This document shows positions 29,833 through 42,134 of a DNA stretch of 64,000 nt, piece after piece. The stretch covers positions 2,914,001-2,978,000 of the forward strand of contig CM026563.1 of NCBI GenBank assembly GCA_015143295.1, given 5' to 3'. Position 1 is the first letter of the stretch; each line of letters begins with the position of its first letter. The notes beneath the pieces were generated by a model, which saw only the letters and a program-made list of their open reading frames with translations, had not been told where the DNA came from and made no database searches. This DNA comes from Tetracentron sinense (lineage: Eukaryota; Streptophyta; Magnoliopsida; Trochodendrales; Trochodendraceae). A program made the translations under genes and the position numbers.

Positions 29833-32800
29833 TCATCGATGTCTTCTTCTTTGTCTTTGCTCTTCAACTTCATTCATCCAATCAGAGATCCATAAAAGGC
29901 CCTTGTAACCATAGTATGTTGCTGCAGTTAGAGCCACCATGATGGTAATCAAAATAAGGCACTTCCAGAGGGCTGCACTAATTGCCTGTGCAAAGAGAAC
30001 AATCCCTGTTACTAACCTGAGGAAAAAATAAACAAGTAGCTGAAAGTGTTACCTATTCTTTCAAGAAAATAATACAAACCTGCAGCCTTGAAACCTGCCT
30101 GGCATCTTGCACCCGTTCCCGTCTTTTTCTACGCTTTGGCATATATTTTTCAGCATCTGGTTCCTTGCTCTTTGGAAGAGAAGTTAGAAGATATTATGTT
30201 TTAGCTAAAGTTCAACTCATTTACTACCAAAAAGCTACATTAGTATCTCAACGAATGTAAGCATGATCATGTACATGAATCTATATAGCAAGGGTATGTT
30301 ATCCATGAACAGTGAATTTTCATGTCCTCTTGATGGGCAGGCGGATGGTTAGAGGGTATGCATCCATGAATGGTGAGTTTTTCTTTTCCTCTCTGGGTAG
30401 GCAGATGGTTACTGGGTAAGTAGGTGAAGAAGGGTTTGGATATAGCAAGAAAGAAAATCTAGGGGATGAGTCTGTCAGACTGGATGGGTTACCAGCGATA
30501 TACTGTAAATGTCGGCACACATGCAGTATCATCAGACAGTGCACTTAGGTTTCTTTAGTATTTCCACTGGTTATGCAGCAGTTTATAATTTCTCCCCATG
30601 GTTTATGTAGATATATATGGTTGTCACATTCTCTTATTTTTATTTCTACTGTACATTGCGTTCTTAAACGAATCCTGTAGTTGTACCTCCCATATTCCAA
30701 GAGATGGACTATATTGTCTTGAATTTGTTGGTTAGTTGAGTTATAAACGTTCACATAGAAATATCTTTGGGATAATGAAAGTGTAAGATAATAGAAATAT
30801 AAAAAAAAACAATAAATGAAATAAGGGCAAGATAATGAAGTGTAGAGTTCGGGTTGACATAAAAAAGAAATTACCTCTGAAACTTTAGCTTTACGGAATT
30901 GTAAGTCTGAATCCACAACCTTTACTTTACTCCGGCAATCTGAATTGCAGGGAAGAAGTCCAAGTCCAAATTGATTTTTAGAAATATCTTTGGGATCACG
31001 GCCAGCATTCCGATAGGTTGCTTGAACATCTTGGCATATCCATTCCTTTTTCAAGTTTTGACAACCACAACGAACAGTAACCTTGCAATACAGAGTTGAC
31101 AGGGTGAATTAAATAAAACAAGATAGATGAAAAGTAGAATTACTGTTATAGTATGTAAGAATCATGACTCACAACCAGATATGGCATCCGTATAGTTTAT
31201 TGAACCACAAATTATTTTAGTAAAAACGATGAATCTGGCTCAATGTATGTTAGAGTTTCATACCAATTATAAATAACCCTGGATGGATATAAAGAGGTAA
31301 ACAGCAAATGAATGATCCAAATTGATGGGCTTATGGAACGAGTGTAGGGTGTATGACACCTGATCAAGGTGACCTCTAGTGACCATTAGCCCAACAAAAG
31401 AATATATTCCTCTTACTTGGAAAAAAGTATAGCTAGAGCAATACTGCAATCTATTGTTATATAGCAACCCTTGAGGCTTGTCCTTATCCGGGTTTTCTCA
31501 TCCTTCTATGAATCGTTGAAACCAGTGTCTGGTTTGAAAATGCAGTAGAATTAAGTCTTAACATTTCTTATTCTGATAAAGGAAACACCAACCAAGGTGA
31601 CGGTTGAAGTTCATCTTTACAGTTGGGAATGTCTGTGAACTACCACCAATGCACAAGGATGAGACTACCAAACGAGATTCCTAATTACAATGATTTGATC
31701 TTATAGAATGTTCAGGAATTCACATGAAAAAGATAAGAGCCCATCAACTTTATAAAGGAACAATATCATGTTCTCTAATCTCATGAGGAATTTTCGAAAT
31801 TTGAAAGCAAAGATGAACTCTATTACATTATCAATGCAAAAGGAGGCCAAGATAGTTTATCCTTCGGAATAGCATAAGGACTTCATAAAATCCCAACATG
31901 AATATGCAAGATTGTGCTTCAACTGATTTGTCTTTGGAACTAATCTTGCTTAGATAACAACCCATAAGGAAATGGCTAATTAGTCTGGCTAATCTCGTTT
32001 AAATAACAAGTTAATAAGGAATAAGTTTAGAAGTTGCTCCTGCTTCTGCCCTCTGAATCTAGTACCTTGCATAGTTGGATGAACTTTTCACGGTCTCACC
32101 CTTTAAAAGAGCTTCATCCAGTAAGATGACATGGCCTGAATCCTACAGGAAAAGTTCAGACCAGTTGAGACGGTGTGTTTCCATCCGTAGCAGTACATGG
32201 GCCATATTGATGATGCCTTGTAAGAAAAATAGTTTTTGATTTGTAGTAGCACCTTCGGAACACAGGAGTGGAAAAACCTGAATATTATTCCTCGTCTAAT
32301 TTTTTTTCCTTTGTGAGCCTCATATTCCAATCAGGGGTTCTGTGAGGAATCTCGCGAAAGTCTCTACAAAATTTGAACTGTATAAAGGAATAAGGAACTT
32401 CTACTTCCAAAAGAATATTGTCTTCTTATGACTATGGCACCGTTATAGGAGAGGGTCTAAAGAACAAGGTGCACTTAGAAATATGGATCAAATAAAGAGC
32501 TACATGTATTTTCATCCTGATAATTGGCCTTTGACATACAAGTTGGTTTAACAACATAGATTAAAAAACACATAAGAATGACATACTTTGGAATTATTAC
32601 CTTTTTACAGCACTTGTCAGGAAATGGGCATTGACCAGGATGGCATGTCTCAGGGCATAAATGTGTGCAGTTTGGTAACTTTCTGCATATCCAACATCAT
32701 AACAATGTCAAAGTTTCATTTAAAAACTATCCATAGTGCAATGTGGGCAACACATTCAAAACACGTACCAACAATTTTAATTACTAAAAAGACCTTTGTG

Positions 32801-35800
32801 AGATTTCTAGAACCCAAAGCATAGCATCATCAACAGGCTTGTTTATGTACAAGCGTACAAATACTATGAGAAAAAGGTGAAAAGAACCCTATTTAGAGAG
32901 TGCAATAGAGAATCTGAGATCCAATGCTAACAATCAGTTGAAGGAGCGGAGCTTAGAGCCCACAATCAAATTTATTGGCATTTGGGATTTATGAAGATAC
33001 AAATTGTTAAATGTAGCGATGAGCTCACTATATGGTGGAGAACCAAAACAACTAGACAAGAAAAAAGTGTTGATTGCATATGTCCTGTTGTTGCCCTTGT
33101 TTTCCGCAACATTTTGTTTTTCACATGCTTACATTATATAATATTATATAAGATTTAAAGAATGCCCGACTAGATTAAGGTCTAGGAGATAGGGGTCTTG
33201 GCCAGGTGAAGTGGTGGCCTAGGCATAGCCTAGACGACATTTTGACTACACTGCTTTTGATCTTGATCCTTTTGCAATTTTCAGCACATATAAAAAGTAA
33301 AAATCAGTAATCATTAGCAATTGATCATCCGGGATGATACGAATCAATGCATTTCTGAACAATCAAACCAAAGGATTGGAATAGGCAAAAAATTAAAGAT
33401 ATAGCTGTTGCAAACAAACAAAACCTAGAGGAGAAATCTATTTACCTATGACAGGGTCCACCACATGAACGAATAGTCAGTTGCTCCTTTTCAGACAAGC
33501 TGTTGTAATATGTGCACTCGAAAACATGGACCATGGAACCACAGTGACATGATCGTTTGACAAGTACTTTGCAAGGGGAACATTCTCCAGTATGACATGG
33601 AATGGAGCAAGGATGTGGACATGTGAGCTTCCTCTTCTGGAAGAAGAAAATTTAAAAATAAAAAATAAAGGTAACTGATAAATTGCACAACATATAATGA
33701 TACTGGGAAAAACAATCTCCCAGAAGTAATCATGGGGAGAAATTCCAGTTATTTGTGAAATGTTCTTCAACCAAAGATGTGAAAAATAGAGAAAATGACA
33801 AATAAAGAGCATCGCCAGTAGAAGCATCAACATTAAAACAGTAGAATGGTACCCAAATAATACAAGGTCAAACCTTTTGGCAAGGAAGATCACACTCTTC
33901 ACAGGACTCGCTTTTTTGATGCAGACCAGATGTGGAAGACTGGCTCTTCAGAGCATGACAAGGTTTAGTACAGTAATGATTGCCACAATGAAGAAGGTTT
34001 CCACACAAGTTTTGACAGGAAAATGCTGCTTTCTTTGAGCAAACCATCTTAGAAAACAAACAAGATATTTGTAAGGGGAAAATGAGATAAAATGTCTTAG
34101 GCGTAATCAATTATTAACTAAAAGAAAAGAAAAGAAAGTATTCAATGTATACAAGTGCATATGTCAAACATTGCTTGCAGAAAGATCCACAACTAACCAT
34201 TTGTTCTGCTCCGATGTGTTGGCCAAGGCACGACCTCCAAACAAGTTCTGGACAAGGAGGGCATGGTGACCCAGGGGTACATTCACTCTGATGATTTGAC
34301 TTCTTTTTCTTTGGTTTCAATGTAAATTCTGGGTTAGGAGCAGGTTTAGGACCATGGCACCTGAACATGAATGACAATTTCCAAAATAAAGAAAAAGGAG
34401 AACTGACATCTGGAAATATAATTACACTCCAAGCACGTAAGAAGCATTTAAGAACTGAAAATCTTGAAATTACTATCAAACCTTAGTTTACACTTATGGC
34501 CACAAGGAAATTCTTCCTCGCAAAGTAGTCGACAAGGAGGGCAAGCTCCATAGTGGCATTTGTGCGGCTGGAGAAAGATACAATATTCGTATTAATGGTA
34601 GAATGCCTCTCATTGACAAATGACACATGCTATACATAATATATATTGATGCAGGACAATGCAATAAATCTAGGATGATGTGTTTATGAGATCAGATTTC
34701 TTAATTGCAGTAATAGTAAAATTCATAAACCATCTAGATTCCACAATTGCAATAAAGAATGTCAAAAGGGGAATTAGTAATGCCCTACGTTAAGTTGCAA
34801 TCCCGCAATAATGAACCTTTCAATTTAATTAGGATGATCATAATGGAAGTAGGAACTTCCACTAGCTTAGGGATTTCAGTTCAATAATCAATGTAATTTC
34901 CTTATTCAATTGAGGATTTCAAAAGATAGGTCTAGGCTCAACAAGGGTTAGGGTTGACATATGCATGTGAAGTATAGTTTCAATTAATATGGAATTCGCT
35001 AACACAACCAACGGCAAGAGTAGAGTAAAGTACTAGATCTAGGATTAGGGTTTTGGGTTTTTTTTTGCTGTTTTAGGGTTTTGAGTTAATGCAAAGAGGT
35101 ATGGCTGCAATAGAATAAGTGTAGGATTGCTGGGTTGGATTAGGGACAGGTTAGAGTTGGTATGATAGCAAGGGACGGGCTGGGATTTGCTGGGGAAACA
35201 GGTATGGGGGTTGTAACAGCAATGCAGGGACAGATTAGGGCTTGCAACAGCAGGTAGGGAGTCTGCCAAAGCTTGCAACAGTAAGGGACAGGTGCAGGGG
35301 AAACTATAGAGATTAGGGAAGGGCTGTGGGAGCAAGGGAAGATGTTGGGGTGAGGTTCGGCAACACTTTTAGTGCAGCAGAGATGGCGCAGCAGCCTTAT
35401 AAAGGCTGTAGGGGCTGCGGATGATAAGGGGGAAGGTTGTAGGGACTGTATGAAGGTTGGGACAGCAAGGTTAGGGTTATAGGGTGTGGGCGGCAACAAA
35501 GAATGACAGGGACGGGGGGCTGTTGACAGTGACTGGATGTAACTGGAGGTGGCTGGACAGCAAGGGTAGGGTAAAGGAAGGCTAGGGTTTAGGTTTGGTG
35601 AGATTTCTTGCAATGGAAATAGGATCTAGGATTTTTGTGAATTAGGGTTTCAATGAAAGCATAAAATCAAAGAAGAGCAGTAGAAAGAATAGAGAAAACT
35701 GAAGAGCACACCTTAGATTTCTTAGGGAATCACTTGGATGATGCAGGAGCATCTACACACTGGGGTGGGCCCCAGTAAGGGGTGGCCCACGAGGTAGGGC

Positions 35801-36832
35801 CCACTTGGAGGTCTCGACCAGGTTGCCTTGGGCTATAACATAAAGAGATTTTATCTCATGCTCCTATCAATCGCGGCTTTTGTGGAGTATTGGTTAAGTC
35901 CCTGTATCAAATGGTATCAGAGCAGGTCTTGGGTTCGAGTCTCCTCACTAGTGTGGGTGGATGATGCAAGAGCATCTACTACACACTGGAGTGGGGTGGC
36001 CTACGGGGTGGGGCCCACTAAGGGGTGGCCCACGGGGTAGGGCCCACTTGGAGGTCTCGACCAGGTTGCCTTGGGCTATAAGATAAAGGGGTTTAATCTC
36101 ACGCTCCTATCAATTGCGGCTTTTGTAGAGTATTGGTTAAGTCCCTGCATCATATAAATATATATATATATATACTAGTAAAAATGCACGTGCAAGGCAT
36201 GCATAAATTTTCAAACAATATCATACAAATACTTCCTAATTCAATTAATTGTTTTGATAAGAAATAAAATAATCAAAGAAGAAAAAAAAGGCAAGATCGG
36301 TAAACATTCCTATAATCAAAATAAGTACTCTTAATAATAGATATATTAGTTTTGTTTTCTCTCATAACACTCCTCATTACAAATCCTTCAACACAATTAA
36401 TTTATTTGTAGAGTCCATGCATTAGTCCACTAAAAGTAAAAGAATTCTACTTTAATGCAACTGCAAAAAAGTAAATGAGAGTTTCATAATTTATTAATTA
36501 TTGATAATATTGATTGAGCTCATATAAATTCATAGACAACTAAAGCACCCCAAACCCCTACTTTTGGAATATAACATTGATGAACTTGAAGAATATTGCT
36601 TTTTTGATGTAATAATAAAGATTTCTTTTATCATAGTATCTTGTTCATATAACAATCACTCACTTATTTGCATACATAATACCAAATAAAAACAAAACAA
36701 CAAGGATATCATATCCATACCTTGTATCTTGTTCATATAACAATCACTCGTCAATTTAAAAAAAAAAAAAATCACTCACTTATTTGCATACATAATGTCA
36801 AAAACATAGCGTGAACATTTCTACTAGCAATA

Positions 36833-36870
<38 letters not shown>

Positions 36871-39800
36871 CATAATATCCATGCGAAGACTCTAAATGTA
36901 TATACAATGCTACATCATCTAAATGACTATCTCTAACTTCAATTGGGATAATGGGATGTCACCCCCCAGGATCATTTTAGGAACTTCCCACACTTCCAGG
37001 ACAGGATCATTCTAGGATCTTCCCACACTTCCCAGACACCCTAACCATTAGTGACTTTGTAAGAAGTTAAGAGTTATTACACTTTTTCCCATGTAGGGCG
37101 TCGTTGATGAGGCATGCACTATATTTTGACAGTTGGATTGGTGGAGGAATGCATGAGTAGGGAAGCAAATCGTCAATGACTTTCCCTATAGCCTTCCCCA
37201 TGTTCTTGTGCATCCATTAAATCCATACAAGATCATGTTGTACAAGAGATTCTGGCTTCAACACCGGGAAGGCCATAGTGACGATTTGATTCCCATCATT
37301 AATAGGGGGCATCCGAACAATAATCAGCTGCAAGGGACCTTTTGCAGCTGCTGAATAATCAACTGCAAAGGGGTCTTTTGCAGCCCAGCGGCTACAAAAG
37401 GTCCCTTGCAGCACCACATATGATTTTTAAAAAAAAAGCCCAACTCTTCCAACCCTTTTTAACTCTTTTTAACTGTTGTTAAGAATTAAGATTCATTAAC
37501 CCTTAGGGTTAAAGAATCTAACCTTAGTTTTTAGGAAAAAATATTTTATAAAATATTCCTGAACAAGATTTTTTTAAATATTTCTTTTTCAAAAAACTAA
37601 GATTGGATTCTTTAATCCTAAGGGTTAGTAAATCTTAACCAAATTAAAGAGAGTTTAAAGGGTTAGGATTAGATTTATACCAAAAAAATAATAATATGTG
37701 GCTGATTATTGTTCGGGGATCCTAATCACTTTTGGTACTCTCATCTCACTACCACCACCCATATCCCCACCACTACCTCCACCCCCTATCCCACTGCCAC
37801 CACTACCTCCACCCTCATCCCACTGCCGCCACCACAAGCTAAACCACTAACACCTCCCACTATCCTCATTTCCACACCCACACCCATTCCCATTGCCCCC
37901 GCCAAGTTTATACCAGTGCAGTCAAAGTACTTACAGCACAAAGGAAACAGCATCTCACTTAGTGATAATAGCTGTGCAGGAACACCTTCAACTTTTATAT
38001 TTTTCAAAGTCCAATCTTCAAAGCTTACTGTGATGGTGCAGCCAATACAATAGGAGATGCAGCAGGCTTAGGTGTAGTAGCTATCCCTGGTGCATCATCC
38101 TTGGTAGCGGAGGGGTTTATCAAGCAATGCTGATCCCCGGTATGTAGACTCAGTTCCTCACAAATGCCATAGAAGTGTACGACTTCATCAATAATCCATG
38201 CCACCTCCCACCTCCCACCCCCACCCCCACCCCCACCCACATTGCCATTGCCCCACCACAACAAATCCTCCCACCACCATCACAACCAACCCCTTTGCCA
38301 CCACTCCTCCACCAAAAGGGGGAGTCTGCTCCTGTTCAAACGATAATAGTTTACAACATCCATTGAACATGACTTTCTTTATTAAAAATGGAAGGAAATA
38401 GGGAGTATTTTGGTCATTTTGGTACCAAATGAAGACGAGGGGAGAATGTTAACATATTGAGGGAAGTATGCAAGAACTTGACTTTCTGATTTTTGCATCT
38501 GAACATTTAATTACATGGAAACGATCCAATGGTTTTAATCATCTAATTATATCTTTGATAATGCTCAGAGACGGCTATAAGAATAGAAGGCAATACAGAG
38601 GCATATCTGTGAACACCCCATTTTTACACCTCTAAAATCTTTTTTCTAATTTAATTTAATTAATTATGTTTATATATATATTTTTTTATTTATTTTTCAT
38701 TTTGTTTTGACTATTTGTTGGGAGAGAGATCGAGAGAGTTGGAGAGAGGTCCAAGTCCAAGACCAAGACCAATCCCCATTCAACTCCTACAAACCAAACC
38801 CCAAATTCAATGGTCTTCTAAAGCCCAAAACCCAAGCCTACAACGTCCAAGCCCAAAAACCCACGAGCCAAAGCCAGAGTCCAATCTTAAAGCCCAAGCC
38901 CGGATCCAAAGTAGCCCAAGCCCATTTAGAGAGAGAACCCTAATCTCCTCTATATATACTTTGTATGAGGTCAGATGACCTCATTTCTCTTCCCCATCGT
39001 TTCTTTTTAGTTTTCGGCAGCAGCAGAGAGGGCGTTCTCTCTTGATCCCATCACTTTCAGCATCTCCGACGATCACTCCTCCGGCGACCTTCACCTAGAT
39101 CCGACCGTTGGAGAGCTGCTGCCGTTCTAATCACTCCTCGTCACTCGGACACCAGCGCAGGAACCCCTCCTTTCTAAGATTTCCTTGGATTTTGAGGATC
39201 AAAGAGATCAAATCCCCATTGATCTCTCATTTCCGGCCAGCAGCTCACCACCGCGCAGCCGTCTTGATCTGTCCCGATCATCCTCGCCAGCAAGCATCAG
39301 GTCTGCACCCTCTGGATCTAAATCTAAACCGATTTCCTCTTGTATGGTTATTTACTGTTTTATTTTATTTATTTATTTTTTCCTCTTCCTTTTTCGGTTC
39401 GTTTTGTTACAGGTTCATAGAAATCGGGCTTTGACCGTCTTCTCCGATCATCTTCTCCGGCGAGGTCATCCTCTCCGGCAAGCTTCTTCTTCACTCATCT
39501 CCGTTCAGTAGACCATCGCTTCTCAGGTAACCATTCTTTTTCCTTTGCTCTTCCTAATTTCCCACCCATCCCCGTTCATCCAGATCCGGTCTACAGATCA
39601 AGATCAGGATCTGGATCTGCAAAACCCGACGCCTGTAATCACCCTGTTTGTATTTTGTTGTATTTGATTTCACTGTATTGTTTGTGTATTTTACCTTATT
39701 TTTATTTTTTTTATTGTTTTTTTTTTAACTTTTTTGTCTCTGCTATTGTCCTGGATTTGCGGATTCCGGTCATCTTCTCCGGCGACATCACTTCGAATCC

Positions 39801-42074
39801 AACCAATTTCCCATTCTTTTTAGAGGAGCAGCAGCAGTTCGTGGCTACAACAGCAATCCGATTATTTTTATTTTTAGTTTTAGTTTTTTTATTTTGTAAA
39901 TCCTATTTTTAGTTTTAGTTCTTGTAAATCCTTTGTTGGATTCTCCATTCTGTATTTTGATCAACGGAGTAGCAGCCAGGCAGCCGAGAATTGATTTCCC
40001 TTCTTCAAGACAACCGCACGCAGGTATGCACTTTCCCCATTTACCTATTTATTCACTTAGTATCTGTTTTGTTTTGCATGGGAGAATCTCTTGGGAAGCC
40101 TAAAATTATTTTTCTAGAATTTTTGGGCTTACCTCTAAAGTCTTAGAAGGATAATGGACCAAAGTCAGCTGACCAGTAGCGGTCAATGGGCCTTGGCCCA
40201 TTAACTTTCCCTTGGGGCCCATTTATTCTGTCATGTATGTATGTATTATCTCTTGTACATGTGTGCAATTTATAGAAATAGGTCGTAGCTTATTTTCCCT
40301 TTTTGCCTACATGGGGCATTTAGGTATGATTTTCCACCCTAAATAACAGCCTACCCCGTTAGTTTAATCTTACAAAAAAAAAAGAAACAACAAAAAATAT
40401 AAAAAGATTGAAATAAATTAAAGGTACTGGTCTATCTTCCCTTGGGACCTAGAGCAGGGTCCGTATTTAAACCATAGCCTCTTTTGGTTTAAGGCCGCTT
40501 GATCCGCCCTGCTCTTTGCCTTTAAGTTAATTAAGTTAGGCTTTATTTTCCTTTTTGCCTACCTTGGGCCATTAGTTTAGTTTTGACTAGTTAAAACTTG
40601 CCAAAATTAAAAAAAGAAAAATACAAAAAAAATCAAAAAAATGCAAAACAACAAAAACATTAAAAAACCCACAAAATTCAAAAAGGACCTACCCTAATAA
40701 ATGAACGCCCCCTAGAGCTCCCCCACGAGCACCTAGCTACGCGACCATCTCCCGGAATGAGATTCATAAATCTCAATTCCACTTCCCCTCCCCCAACTCA
40801 AACACGAGTTGGATGACCACACTCCAAAACGAGTATAAAAACAGTCACGACCCCGAACTACTATTGAGGGTCTGATTCCGACTAACCGGATAAGTAGGCA
40901 GCCCAATCAGGGTTCGACCCCAACCAAAAATAAACTTTTTTACACCCCCTTTTTGATTTCGATTAGCAAAATTAATAAATTTTAGGAAATATTAAGTGAT
41001 TTTTTTTATGTTTGATTTAGACCTAATGAGTAGGTTACCGTCTTCGGATGGAGGTCCTGGGGTGCCTAACCCCTTCCCCAGGACCTAAAGGGATCCCTTA
41101 CCTAGACTATTCTGGACTGTAGACCCCCTCATTTAGTTTATCTCGGGATCCTACTTCCCCTAAGTAGGTGGCGACTCTCAAAAATAGATTTAGCGTTATT
41201 CCTCCACTCTCGGACCTTATTCCGATACTTAGAGTTGAGAGGGGAGGAAAGGCGGTAAATTTATGCGTTCACAATATCCTTTAAAAAATTGGCTTTATCA
41301 AACCCCCATTTGTTAGGGTTACTAAATGTGTTTGTAATCCAAGGTTACATCCGAAGATATGAGGGAGTTAGAAGAGATTGGAGCTCTCTCTCTCTATTAC
41401 TTTTATTTCTTCTTAATTTTTTATTACTATTTTGAGTTCTCACCTATTTTGTCTTCCTCTCACATCCTGCCAAACCCATTTAGATTTATTTTTATTATCT
41501 ATCTTTTTCTTTTCATTTATTTTCATATATATATATATATATAAGTGCTAAATCTGTAACAAGAACATTTCAATAGACAAAAAAAGAAATAGGATAAAAT
41601 CTTTTTGATGCCCATATGACTGTAATGCTGATGAGTTTTTTTTTTTTAAATTTAGTAACAAAGATCTATAGAAAAAGAAATAAAGAACCGGTTGAGGTTT
41701 GTTTTTAACATAATAACAACATATCCCATAGGAAATGAATGAAGAACCACATAACTTATTAAACTCAAGCACTGCAACGAGAACATGGAGTGCATGTATA
41801 GATGGCCAACAAAAGATTTGTGAAAATCGTCTATTACGTAAACATATTTATATTTGACTTCTAATAGGAGATGGATCTAAATACAATTATAATTTAAGTA
41901 GGACTCTACTAATTCTAAGATATGTGAAGGAAACCGTTTTTATATATATATAAATGTTTTTTTCTTAATTCTTATAAAAAGTAAGGATAAGGGTAATTAC
42001 GTCCATATAAAGTTTGGTACACTCATTGTACTTTTATTAGTATAATGATAAACACACACACACACACATATATA

Positions 42075-42134
<60 letters not shown>

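Noticed and set aside
35040..35100. TTAGGGTTTT-like words resembling interstitial telomere repeats
   Set aside because: Only isolated units occur, not a tandem TTTAGGG array.
35045..35613. Two long minus-strand open frames rich in Pro, Ser and Leu
   Set aside because: They lie in the G-biased tract of NFXL2 intron 5; low C-strand stop frequency explains them and no domain is visible.
35905..35945. tRNA-like text with GGTTCGAGTCTCC in the TRIM
   Set aside because: It resembles a box B, but no acceptor or anticodon arms surround it; it is the internal region just after the primer-binding site.
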